64,000 bases of DNA from Lachnospiraceae bacterium (GTDB taxonomy: Bacteria > Bacillota > Clostridia > Lachnospirales > Lachnospiraceae): assembly GCA_910575835.1 (NCBI GenBank), contig CAJTGB010000001.1, forward strand, positions 62,001 to 126,000. The letters run 5' to 3'. Numbering within the stretch: position 1 is the stretch's first letter; each line of letters opens with the position of its first letter. The notes under the pieces were generated by a model. That model was given only the letters and a program-made list of their open reading frames with translations, searched no databases and was not told the origin of the DNA. Of the stretch, positions 18,532 to 27,020 are shown piece by piece. The position numbers and the translations under genes were made by a program.

Positions 18532-18927
18532 TCAGGCGGCAAAATCTTTCCGAATTTTTTTCAATGCCGATTGAGCGGAACGCATTACAGCGGCCTTATG
18601 ACAGCCCTGCATTTCTGCTATCTCTGAATAGGAATAGCCGTAAATAAAATGTAGAACAAACCTCTGGCGTTGAAGCGGTGGAAGCTGCTCAATCAAGGAA
18701 TTTATTTCTTGCAGTGTTTCCAGGCGCTCAAAGGTTTCTTCTAACGGCTCCGTTGCCAATTCAAACAGTAAGCAGTTATGAAAGGCCCTTCCATCAATAT
18801 GTTTCCGCCGTTCGTATCGCTGCCGTTCTTCCTGCTTACGGCTTTCTTCATAGACACGGTAAATATCCACTGACACCTCAACGTCAACTGGACGGCGATT
18901 AGCGTTCAAGATTGTAATTACACACAT
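18532..18927 (-). CDS. Sigma-70 region 4-like protein
   Basis: A 131-residue protein whose C-terminal third is a region 4 helix-turn-helix: LPPLQRQRFVLHFIYGYSYSEIAEMQG, then VMRSAQSALKKIRKDF. There is no region 2, as usual for small sigma-like proteins of Tn916/Tn1549 elements, which are thought to regulate element genes. It shares its operon direction with TnpW and the recombinase. Confidence 0.82.
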   Translation of the reverse strand: MCVITILNANRRPVDVEVSVDIYRVYEESRKQEERQRYERRKHIDGRAFHNCLLFELATEPLEETFERLETLQEINSLIEQLPPLQRQRFVLHFIYGYSYSEIAEMQGCHKAAVMRSAQSALKKIRKDFAA

Positions 18928-18941
18928 AGCCTAGTCCTCCT

Positions 18942-19130
18942 TTATGCGATACGAAACAACGCGGTAACTTCCTCCGGCGGCTGGCTGTAAGGATTATAAG
19001 GGCATTCCCAATTCTGGCAAGGGGATAGGCAAATTGCCGCAGCCTCATGGGACGGTTTGAGATCCGGGGCCGTTGTGATAAGAACGGATTCACCTGGGGC
19101 CAGACGGATTATTTTAATGGTCTTTGTCAT
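18942..19130 (-). CDS. Small conserved element protein
   Basis: A 62-residue protein (MTKTIKIIRLAPGESVLITT, with CLSPCQNWECPYNP holding three cysteines) between two sigma-like genes. A GGAGGTG site precedes it. It is a regular companion in such elements by position, but I do not know its function. Confidence 0.5.
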   Translation of the reverse strand: MTKTIKIIRLAPGESVLITTAPDLKPSHEAAAICLSPCQNWECPYNPYSQPPEEVTALFRIA

Positions 19131-19230
19131 GCTTGAACACCTCCAATATTTTTTAGAGGGCTTGTCCCTCTTACTTATCGGAGATTTCAGAACGCCTCAA
19201 TTAAAGGGGGATGGAAACTTTTCGGAAAAG

Positions 19231-19285
19231 AATAGGTAAAGGCAAGGACAGCATCCCGAAAATGCTGCCCTTGCTTTTACCTATT
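19231..19285. terminator. Long hairpin at the end of the sigma-like gene
   Basis: AATAGGTAAA-GGCAAGGACAGCAT pairs with its near-perfect complement ending ACCTATT. It covers the stop codon of the minus-strand gene at 19281 and can act on either strand. Confidence 0.7.
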
Positions 19286-19658
19286 CACTTAAAAAACGTA
19301 GGAGCCGACGAAAAGCCCGCTGAAGCAAAAGCGTGACCGCCGCCGGGGAGCAGCCGAGAATAACGGCAATATCCTTGTACTGATACCCTTTCCAAAAGGC
19401 CAGTTCAATCGCGTACTGCTGCCGGTGCGTCAGGCAGCGCAAACCATTGGCCAGTTTTTCATTTTGAACAGTATCAATGAAATCTTCTGCGAACAGTTGC
19501 AGGGCAAAGTCCTCCTGGATATACAATGACCGCTCCTGATATGTAAGTTCCTCGCTCATACTCTCCAGAGAGTAATAATGGTAGCGGAAACGGCGGTCTG
19601 AATTTGCAATAATACGATCCTCCTCTTTAAGAATCGCAGCCCAATCTTTTTCGGCCAT
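19281..19658 (-). CDS. Sigma factor-like regulator
   Basis: A 125-residue protein from MAEKDWAAILKEEDRII, chosen because AAAGGAGA lies just before; the longer open frame upstream has no support. The C-terminus is a sigma region 4-type helix-turn-helix: LTHRQQYAIELAFWKGYQYK, then DIAVILGCSPAAVTLLLQRAF. Probably regulates the element. Confidence 0.78.
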   Translation of the reverse strand: MAEKDWAAILKEEDRIIANSDRRFRYHYYSLESMSEELTYQERSLYIQEDFALQLFAEDFIDTVQNEKLANGLRCLTHRQQYAIELAFWKGYQYKDIAVILGCSPAAVTLLLQRAFRRLLRFLSE

Positions 19659-19747
19659 AAGCCATTTCTCCTTTCTGGTGTTTGTCTGCCTGGGCGGGTA
19701 GGCAAACGGCGGAGAACGGCATCCTACGGAAACACATGGTAGATAAT

Positions 19748-19786
19748 AAAAAGCGTCTGACTGTTCTCTAATCAGCCAGACGCTAT
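19748..19786 (-). terminator. Hairpin beside the intron insertion point
   Basis: AGCGTCTGGCTGATT ... AGTCAGACGCT followed on the minus strand by TTTTTATT: a good terminator for transcription in that direction. The outer group II intron begins seven to eight bases from this stem. Confidence 0.7.
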
Positions 19787-20208
19787 CTAATGGTGCGCCC
19801 GGCGGGTGCACGTTTCAAGGGGTGCAAGTCCCCAATCCGCCCGGTAGTGGGAAGGGTATAGCCAATGGCAAGGGTGTCCATCGCGAGGTGGAATCTGAAG
19901 GAAGCCGGATGGCAAACCTCTGGTCTGACGAACAGAAATCACATAAGAGGCTAGGCATGAGGATAAGGCTGCCTTACAAGTCGAAGTCCAATAACTACAC
20001 AGAATCATGTTTGGTAAATGTGGCAGATAGGTGGAGGGAAGGAACGTGTGAGTACCCGGGGAGGTCTGTATGGTATGTCTTGAAAGAGATAACCGTTATC
20101 GCAAGATAACGCTGAACATACAGAAGTCAGCAGAGGTCATAGTAGCCGAGAGGTGAAGGACCAAATCAATAGGAGTCTTTAGTATGACCGAGGAAGGAGG
20201 AATGATTG

Positions 20209-21606
20209 ATGAAAGCAGAAAACATGGATAATAATGGCTGTTCGCAGAGAGATAGTGCGGAACACGAAGGGTATGCGAAAGTGCGGAGGTCATTCCATTC
20301 GATATGGAAAGAAAGAGACAGTGCACAGCCGGAACTCTTGGAAAAGATACTGAATAAGGATAATCTTAACAGAGCTTATAAGAGGGTAAAGGCAAGCAAG
20401 GGGGCACCGGGAATTGACGGAATGACCGTCGAGGAAATCGGGGCATACCTTCGGGAAAATCAGAAAGCACTTATCGAGGGAATAATTAAGGGAAAATATA
20501 CCCCTGATCCGGTAAGACGAGTTGAAATTCCAAAAGCAGATGGTGGAGTACGAAAGCTTGGTATTCCAACAGTCAAAGACCGCATTTTTCAACAAGCAAT
20601 CACGCAGAAGTTAATGCCTATATATGAACCAATCTTTGCTGATTGTAGTTTCGGATATCGACCGGGACGCAGTGCGAAAGACGCTATTGTGAAGGTGAAG
20701 AAATATGCAGAGGAAGGTTACCGCTATGCAGTCGTATTAGACCTCTCAAAGTACTTCGATACGATTAACCATGAAAGATTACTGAACATCCTACGTGAGA
20801 ACGTAAAAGATGAACGGGTAATCCAATGGATTAAGCGATATTTAAAGAGTGGTGTTATGGAAAACGGTGTAGTCACAAAAACAGAGGAAGGTTCGCCCCA
20901 AGGAGGAAACCTATCACCATTACTGGCAAATATCTACCTCAACGAGTTTGACCACGAGTTACAGGTCAGAGGTGTGCCTCTGGTTCGCTACGCTGATGAT
21001 ATTGTATTGTTGGCGAGAAGTGAGCGAGCCGCAAGGAGATTGCTGGAGAGCAGTACCAACTATCTTGAGGGGAAACTAAAACTCACAGTCAACCAAGATA
21101 AAAGTAAAGTGGTAAGTGTGTTTGCAATCCGCCATTTTAAATTTCTAGGCTTTACATTGGGAAAGGGCAAGAACGGTATCTTTGTTCGTGTCCATGCATT
21201 AGCCTGGAAGAAGATGAAGTCACGTCTGAAAACCCTCTCTTCCCGGAAGGGTGCACAGAGTATTCGACCGGCACTAGATAGAATCAAGGTGTTTATGCGA
21301 GGGTGGCTGAATTATTACGGAATTGCAGACATGAAGAGTAAACTCGAAGCCCTCAACTCGTGGCTATATCACAGAATTCGCATGTGCATTTGGAAACAAT
21401 GGAAGTTGCCTAGAACGAAGAGAAGAAATCTTATTAGATTAGGCATTCCGGAATACTTTGCCCATATGACTGCCAACAGTCGAAGAGGATATTGGTTTGT
21501 GTCAGGCAGAGGAGCGGTTAGTAGAGCTTTATCAAAAGAAAGACTGATAAACAGTGGCTTTTATGATTTAGCCATTGCCTATCAGTCTATGCACGTCAAC
21601 TATTGA
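20209..21606 (+). CDS. ltrA: Group II intron reverse transcriptase/maturase (outer intron)
   Basis: Intron-encoded protein for splicing and retrohoming. RT blocks are intact: KGAPGIDGMTVEE, RRVEIPKADGGVRKLGIPTV, FGYRPGRSAKDAI, VVLDLSKYFDTINHE, GSPQGGNLSPLLANIYL, VRYADDIVLLARS (catalytic YADD), FLGFTLG. The maturase (X) domain contains FMRGWLNYYGIADMK. No HNH endonuclease domain is present. 465 residues from ATG 20209, which has GGAGG eight bases upstream. Confidence 0.93.
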   Translation: MKAENMDNNGCSQRDSAEHEGYAKVRRSFHSIWKERDSAQPELLEKILNKDNLNRAYKRVKASKGAPGIDGMTVEEIGAYLRENQKALIEGIIKGKYTPDPVRRVEIPKADGGVRKLGIPTVKDRIFQQAITQKLMPIYEPIFADCSFGYRPGRSAKDAIVKVKKYAEEGYRYAVVLDLSKYFDTINHERLLNILRENVKDERVIQWIKRYLKSGVMENGVVTKTEEGSPQGGNLSPLLANIYLNEFDHELQVRGVPLVRYADDIVLLARSERAARRLLESSTNYLEGKLKLTVNQDKSKVVSVFAIRHFKFLGFTLGKGKNGIFVRVHALAWKKMKSRLKTLSSRKGAQSIRPALDRIKVFMRGWLNYYGIADMKSKLEALNSWLYHRIRMCIWKQWKLPRTKRRNLIRLGIPEYFAHMTANSRRGYWFVSGRGAVSRALSKERLINSGFYDLAIAYQSMHVNY

Positions 21607-21641
21607 AACCGCCTTGGTACCGAACGGTATGCCAGGTGGTG

Positions 21642-23474
21642 GTGTGCCATGCAAGGCATACAGAAGATGAAGGTAGGTCCTTCGACAGGAATTGAACAGG
21701 CAAGCCTGTCAAATCACTCTAATGCTGCTGTGATTCAGGTCATGGTAGTGAGCGATTAGAGAAAAGGTTGTACAAACAATCAGATATGATACATGAAGAT
21801 GAATGAAAATGAACCATTGAAGAAGTGTCGAAAGCGTAAGATTTCTGCAAAACTTACTTTTCACCACTGAGTAAGGATGAGGATGGAGGAAACCTGTAAA
21901 GCTGACCATCCGTGGAACGGCATTAAGATGGCATGAGCATGTATCAGGCTTCTGTGTGAAACATGGGAACCTGTAGAATAATGAAAATCGAAAAGATTCA
22001 AGTCACAGAAAGATAAGGTCGAAAGTAGAGACGTATTCTACAGGGGCGGAGTTACTCGTAGTAGTGTTGAAGTTGTTGTAATGACAATGGAGCAAAGGGG
22101 TAACATCATTCTGCTTGATACTGAAAACAACTAGGAAACTAGGAGGATTTGATGAGCGAGAGCAAACAATACGAAATACCAAAGAAAGTGGTTATTGAAG
22201 CTTATAAGAGAGTAAAAGCAAACAAAGGAAGTGCGGGAATTGATGGTATAGATTTTGAACAGTTTGAAAAGAAACTGAATAATAATCTATATAAGATATG
22301 GAATCGAATGAGTTCAGGAAGTTATTTTCCATCTCCGGTATTAGCGGTAGAAATACCAAAGAAAACTGGTGGAACCAGGAGATTGGGCATACCAACTATT
22401 ACAGATAGAATTGCACAGATGGCTGCAAGAATGTATGTAGAACCTGTGGTAGAGCCCATGTTTTGCGATGACTCATATGGGTACAGACCAAACAAGTCTG
22501 CAATTGATGCAATAGCAACAGCAAGAAAGCGATGTTGGAGATATGATTATGTCATTGAATTAGATGTAAAAGGATTGTTCGATAACATCGATCATGAACT
22601 TCTAATGAAGGTTGTAGCAAGGCATGTAAAAGAAGAATGGATATGTCTCTATATAAAACGATGGCTAGAAATTCCGTTTGTAACAAGAGAGGGGCATGTA
22701 ATTGAGAGATTGTCTGGGACACCACAAGGAGGAGTAATAAGTCCAGTTTTAGCAAACATGTTTTTGCATTATGTATTCGATATGTGGATGGAAAGAAATT
22801 TCCCACAAGCACCATTTGAAAGATATGCGGATGATGGATTAATACATTGCCGTACAAAAGAGGAAGCTATCTTCATAAAAGAAAAGTTAGCAAATAGACT
22901 TGAGGAATGTAAGCTAGAACTGCATCCTATTAAAACAAGAATAGTGTATTGTAAGGATAAGGACAGAACCAGGGAGGAAGAACTTACAGAGTTCGATTTT
23001 CTTGGTTATACATTCAAAGCAGTATACATCATGTGTAAAGATGGAAAAATCAGACATAACTTTATTGCATCTGTAAGCAACTCTTCATCTAAAAGCTTTC
23101 GAGAAAAAATAAAGGCTATGGAAGTTCATAAGAGGACAGGGTGCAAAATAGACATCATAGCAGAAATGCTGAATCCCTTAATTCGTGGTTGGATGAACTA
23201 TTTTGGTAAGTTCAATCCATCGGCAATGAAGGGAACGTTACAATGTATTGAAAGAAGACTTGTGAAATGGGCTATGTGTAAGTACAAGAACTTTCGAGGT
23301 AGACGACGTAGAGCAGAGAAATGGCTCTACACCGTGAGACAGCGAGAGCCAAAACTGTTTGCTCACTGGAGCAATTTATATTCGTATTGTTGAATGATAA
23401 GAGCCGTATGAAAGGAGACTTTCACGTACGGTTCCGGGAGAAGTTTGAGGTGAAAGTCCTCTTACTTACTCGAC
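21642..23474 (+). mobile_element. Inner group II intron inserted in domain V/VI of the outer intron
   Basis: It begins GTGTGCCATGC (GUGYG), carries its own 5' ribozyme region (21642-22140) and RT gene, and ends with a textbook domain V (GAGCCGTATGAAAGG ... TTTCACGTACGGTTC, 23400-23433) and a domain VI ending near TACTCGAC. Removing it rejoins GGTGGTG with AGAGAGGACGGG, restoring the outer intron's domain V to VI linker. This makes the pair a twintron. Confidence 0.82.
22152..23393 (+). CDS. ltrA: Group II intron reverse transcriptase/maturase (inner intron)
   Basis: A 413-residue protein of a different subfamily from the outer one. Motifs: KGSAGIDGIDFEQFE, LAVEIPKKTGGTRRLGIPTI, YGYRPNKSAIDAI, VIELDVKGLFDNIDHE, GTPQGGVISPVLANMFL, ERYADDGLIHCRTKEEA (YADD intact), FLGYTF, and maturase part NPLIRGWMNYFGKF. 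It lacks an endonuclease domain and ends close before domain V. ATG 22152 follows GGAGGATTT. Confidence 0.92.
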   Translation: MSESKQYEIPKKVVIEAYKRVKANKGSAGIDGIDFEQFEKKLNNNLYKIWNRMSSGSYFPSPVLAVEIPKKTGGTRRLGIPTITDRIAQMAARMYVEPVVEPMFCDDSYGYRPNKSAIDAIATARKRCWRYDYVIELDVKGLFDNIDHELLMKVVARHVKEEWICLYIKRWLEIPFVTREGHVIERLSGTPQGGVISPVLANMFLHYVFDMWMERNFPQAPFERYADDGLIHCRTKEEAIFIKEKLANRLEECKLELHPIKTRIVYCKDKDRTREEELTEFDFLGYTFKAVYIMCKDGKIRHNFIASVSNSSSKSFREKIKAMEVHKRTGCKIDIIAEMLNPLIRGWMNYFGKFNPSAMKGTLQCIERRLVKWAMCKYKNFRGRRRRAEKWLYTVRQREPKLFAHWSNLYSYC

Positions 23475-23511
23475 AGAGAGGACGGGAGTTAGTCACTCCC
23501 TCCTACTTGAT

Positions 23512-23936
23512 TATTTTGAAATCTTTCTTCAAATAGTGCTTTGTAATTATTCCCCTGTCCAGGGGAAGTGCTTTTTTGGGTGACGCATACCCTGTCATAT
23601 TTTGACGAAACACTTTTTGCTTCATGGCGGTTCCCTCCTAAAGCCGCCGTGATCTTTAGCGCGTGGTCGTCACTCCTTTCGTGAGGGCATAAAGGAACGG
23701 CGGCCTTGATTTATTCAAAGCCGCCGCGATTTCATCAGGGCATGGGTATTGGCTGCTGCACGACGGCTTTTTTCTTTTGCCGTCGTCCGGCAGAAACACA
23801 TCTATTTGTTTTTATTTTATAAGGTTAATCTTACTTCCAAGTGACATCTATCTTACTCATAAGTAAGATAGATGTTCAAAGGCTGGCCATCCAAGGAAAT
23901 GGAAGACCAGCCTTTGAAGATTGCTACTTGATGAAA
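23512..23936. other. Gene-free stretch with stacked hairpins
   Basis: It holds four hairpins: CCCCTG ... CAGGGG (23551), the GGCGGC-TTTGAATAAATCA-GGCCGCC module (23697-23729), CGACGGC ... GCCGTCG (23760-23788), and ATCTATCTTACT-CATA-AGTAAGATAGAT (23847-23874). The second and third match the terminator pair after the other ABC permease and would end minus-strand transcription of the permease gene. Confidence 0.55.
23832..23861. repeat. 30-base repeat, copy downstream of the ABC permease
   Basis: TTACTTC-C-AAGTGACATC followed by TATCTTACTCAT; the same sequence with one mismatch lies at 26991-27020 between kinase and ATPase genes. In this copy the last part is also mirrored to make a hairpin. 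Confidence 0.7.
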
Positions 23937-26270
23937 TTATTGCTGGAGCTTAATTGTGTTTACGATTGCCATTCTGCTAATTTGCCGGATGGGGCGTCTA
24001 ATTGCAATCGCCGCAGATGCAAGGCAGAGGAACACGATTAGAAGAAGTGAACCCACAGGAATTTGCCATGAAGTTCCCCATTTATCTGCAATCAAGAACT
24101 GGAACATTAGCTTATTCAGCGGCAACCCTAAAACGCATCCAACAACACAGCCAAGTGCCGCATAGGTAAAGGCTTCCGCTGCAATCATCTTATAAAGCTG
24201 ATTTGCCCCCATTCCGATAGAACGCATAATGCCGTACTGCTTTGTTCTGGACGCTACACTGGCGTTCATGCTGTTAAAAATGTTAAACACTGTGATAAGT
24301 GCAATAATGATGAGGAAGCCATAAATAAATACCGCGCCTGTATAGTAAGAGCTTTGGGACTCGGAATTGGTAATTCTCTTGTCTGAAACAGTACTGTCGG
24401 ATGGGATCATGTTCCGTATTGTGGAAACAGTATCATCCCCACCAGCAGAGGAAAACTGAACATCAATCGTTATATAGCCCAAATCGCCAACCAAAGCGGC
24501 AAATGTCTGCTCCGAGCAAATCATATATCCGCTGCTGCCTGCGCTGTTGACTGTGCTGGCCGTAGCTGTTGACAGTATTCCAGCAATCGTTACCTGCTTA
24601 TCGCCGGAAGATGTATGAAGGACTATGGTATCTCCAACATTCCAGTTTACGCCATCCTGATAAGTAACCAGAACACGATCTGTATTTTCCATAGCAGGCG
24701 CGATACTGCCCTCATTCAATTCTTCTTTTGCCCACCTGAATTGGTTATCATCATAGGAAATGAGTGTGACGGTTCCTTCTCCCATATCAGAGGAGACAGA
24801 AAGGCCAGCCATTTCCATACGGCCAAAAACTTTGTCAACACCTTCCGTTTCGCTGATCTGTTCCACCAGCGACTTGTCCAGCGGTGTATTTCCCATTGTG
24901 ATAGATACATCCGCTGCCGATGGAGAGAGCGCAGGCATCCCCTGTTTGAGAAAGACTACCATTACCTGAAACGACAGGAACATCATAATACTGATAGCAA
25001 ATGAGCAGGTCATAAGGAATACATTCTTTTTGCCGGATAGTGCATGGAAAAATCCCATGCTGGTTTCAATGTGGAACAGCTTTGTATTTGCAGCCCTCTT
25101 GTTCTGCGTAAGCTGTGTACTGCCGCTGATTGCAGTTACCGGCGATACTTTAGAAGCCTTTTTCGCCGGGGACAGGGATGCCAGCAGTACAATCAGAAAA
25201 CCGATCACCGCACCAGCAATCAGACCGCTTACACTGAACTGAAAAAGCGGTATCTCTGAAAAGCGTTCCCCGCTGATGGATTTCAGCAAAAGGCAGGCAC
25301 ACCATGTAATGATCTGTCCGGCGACCAGCCCAATCGGTACACCCTTTATACTTTGGCGCAGCCCTTGAAAAATGACGAAGTGCTTTACCTGTACTTTGGA
25401 TGCCCCCAGGCACCGCAAAAGGCCATAGAACTGAACCCGTTCCAGAACATTTGTGTTAAAGCTGGCGGCAATCATTACTGCACCGGCAATCAGCACCAAA
25501 AGGACAAGAAAACCCGCAACGATATATAGGGACTGCATTGTGCTGTTCTCACTCTGTCCCATCAATCCAAGGAGCGCCGTATTTTCGCTTACCTGACTGT
25601 CTGAAAGGCCATATTGTGCTTTTATTTCCTTTATGGCTGCCTGAATGTTCACGCCATCTTTGAACTGAACGCGGAAAGTAGTTCCGTCTTTGGCATTTTC
25701 ATCCGCAATTTGGCGAAAACCGTCCTCGGTCAATACCATGCCATATACATCCGCTTTAAGCAAACTTCCCATATCGGCAAGGACGCCGGTAATGCGGTAT
25801 TCCCAGCTGGAGCCATCCGGCACTGTAACGGTCACGGTGTCACCAACCGCAAGGCCCAACTGTTCCAAAGACGATTGGTTCAATAATGCTTCATCGGGCT
25901 GGGTAGGGTATGAACCGCTTTCCATATCCATTTCTGTCAAAGTGGAAAAGGTATCCTCATTCGCACCTGCGAAGCTGACCGCTTTAGAGCCGATAGAGCC
26001 GGTAGTTCCCTGATAGGTCCATCCGCAGAGGGCAACATCTATCCGCGCTTTTACAAGTTCCGCCGTCTGTTCATCAATATCGGTCAAGCTGATATGGTAT
26101 TCACCATTCGTCTTGATAAAATAATTTTTCTGTGCGCGCAGCGCCATATCTGCCATACTGAAAATAGCAGTTACCAGCAATACCGAAAGGACAATGCAGA
26201 GAACCGAAATTCGATTGTTCTTGCGGTGTACCTTTTCATACTGCGGCACCAATCCAAGATAGCTTTTCAA
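23937..26270 (-). CDS. FtsX-type ABC permease, full length
   Basis: 777-residue exporter membrane protein. The first helix (RISVLCIVLSVLLVTAIFSM) is followed by a large outside domain (about 45-240, MacB-like), three helices with LERVQFYGLLRCLGASKVQV, a second outside domain (about 445-635), then a final FtsX core with TKQYGIMRSIGMGANQLYKM. It overlaps the ATPase stop by four bases on the minus strand. Same family as the shorter permease at 6627-8435. Likely exports or removes a peptide antibiotic. Confidence 0.9.
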   Translation of the reverse strand: MKSYLGLVPQYEKVHRKNNRISVLCIVLSVLLVTAIFSMADMALRAQKNYFIKTNGEYHISLTDIDEQTAELVKARIDVALCGWTYQGTTGSIGSKAVSFAGANEDTFSTLTEMDMESGSYPTQPDEALLNQSSLEQLGLAVGDTVTVTVPDGSSWEYRITGVLADMGSLLKADVYGMVLTEDGFRQIADENAKDGTTFRVQFKDGVNIQAAIKEIKAQYGLSDSQVSENTALLGLMGQSENSTMQSLYIVAGFLVLLVLIAGAVMIAASFNTNVLERVQFYGLLRCLGASKVQVKHFVIFQGLRQSIKGVPIGLVAGQIITWCACLLLKSISGERFSEIPLFQFSVSGLIAGAVIGFLIVLLASLSPAKKASKVSPVTAISGSTQLTQNKRAANTKLFHIETSMGFFHALSGKKNVFLMTCSFAISIMMFLSFQVMVVFLKQGMPALSPSAADVSITMGNTPLDKSLVEQISETEGVDKVFGRMEMAGLSVSSDMGEGTVTLISYDDNQFRWAKEELNEGSIAPAMENTDRVLVTYQDGVNWNVGDTIVLHTSSGDKQVTIAGILSTATASTVNSAGSSGYMICSEQTFAALVGDLGYITIDVQFSSAGGDDTVSTIRNMIPSDSTVSDKRITNSESQSSYYTGAVFIYGFLIIIALITVFNIFNSMNASVASRTKQYGIMRSIGMGANQLYKMIAAEAFTYAALGCVVGCVLGLPLNKLMFQFLIADKWGTSWQIPVGSLLLIVFLCLASAAIAIRRPIRQISRMAIVNTIKLQQ

Positions 26271-26950
26271 CGCGACGACACCCCCAAATCTTTTAACACG
26301 CCATCGGTCATACGGAACACACGATCTGCTGCGCTGGCGTGATTTTTGTTGTGGGTAATCATCAAAATAGTCTGTTGATACCTGTCCGACATGGTTTGCA
26401 GCAAAGCCAAAACTTCCTGACTGTTTTTGCTGTCCAGATTTCCGGTCGGTTCATCTGCCATAATCAGGGCGGGGCGTGTGACTAATGCCCGGCCAATCGC
26501 CACACGCTGCTGCTGGCCGCCAGAAAGCTGGCTGGGAAGGTGTTTTCGGCGCTCGCTCAACCCAAGCACCTGTAACAATTCGTTGACGAACTTTTGATTT
26601 GGCTTTTTATAGTCAAGCAGCAGCGGAAATGTGATATTCTGCTCCACATTCAGCTCCGGGATCAAATTAAACGACTGGAAAATAAATCCGATGTGCTGCC
26701 GCCGGAACACAGTCAATTTCTTCTCCGGCATCGAAAAAATATCCTGTCCATCAATCCATACCTTGCCGGAAGTGGCGCTGTCCAGAGCGCCGATCACATT
26801 CAGCAGGGTACTTTTGCCGGAACCCGACTCTCCAACAATGGCGATAAACTCGCCTTTACGGACAGAAAATGATACATGGTTCAAAGCGTGAACTTCTGTT
26901 TCACCCGTGCCATAGGTCTTGCACAGGTCTTGTACTTCAAGAATATTCAT
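26267..26950 (-). CDS. ABC transporter ATP-binding protein (MacB/LolD-like)
   Basis: Walker [11 protein letters not shown]-loop FQSFNL, signature LSGGQQQ, Walker B LIMADE and the H-loop MITHNK are intact. ATG 26950 (MNILEVQDL) is taken because GGAGG lies eight bases upstream. It pairs with the permease at 23937 and is about as similar to the ATPase at 5947 as the other parts of the two modules are to each other. Confidence 0.92.
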   Translation of the reverse strand: MNILEVQDLCKTYGTGETEVHALNHVSFSVRKGEFIAIVGESGSGKSTLLNVIGALDSATSGKVWIDGQDIFSMPEKKLTVFRRQHIGFIFQSFNLIPELNVEQNITFPLLLDYKKPNQKFVNELLQVLGLSERRKHLPSQLSGGQQQRVAIGRALVTRPALIMADEPTGNLDSKNSQEVLALLQTMSDRYQQTILMITHNKNHASAADRVFRMTDGVLKDLGVSSR

Positions 26951-27020
26951 ATTCAAAACCTCCTTACAGACACATCATACCCCACATGACTTACTTCTAA
27001 GTGACATCTATCTTACTCAT
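26951..27020 (-). promoter_or_regulatory. Gap between kinase and ATPase genes, probable regulated promoter
   Basis: About 60 AT-rich bases, including the second copy of the 30-base repeat (26991-27020). ACTTAGAAGTAAG within it is partly palindromic. This is where a Bce-type regulator would be expected to bind and drive the exporter genes. Confidence 0.4.

Larger units (their letters stand above)
19793..23511 (+). mobile_element. Outer group II intron of a twintron
   Basis: It begins GTGCGCCCGG, matching the GUGYG 5' consensus, and has a folded 5' ribozyme region up to about 20195, then a reverse transcriptase gene. Its domain V (CCGCCTTGGTACC-GAAC-GGTATGCCAGGTGG, about 21608-21641) is cut by a second intron; the interrupted 3' part resumes at 23475 with AGAGAGGACGGG and a domain VI hairpin GGGAG-TTAGTCA-CTCCC ending near CTACTTGAT. 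Splicing of the outer intron would require prior removal of the inner one. Confidence 0.8.

Noticed and set aside
19793-23511. Diversity-generating retroelement or retron
   Set aside because: Both RTs have group II maturase regions and each lies in a ribozyme-like frame with domain V; no template/variable repeat pair or msr/msd was seen.
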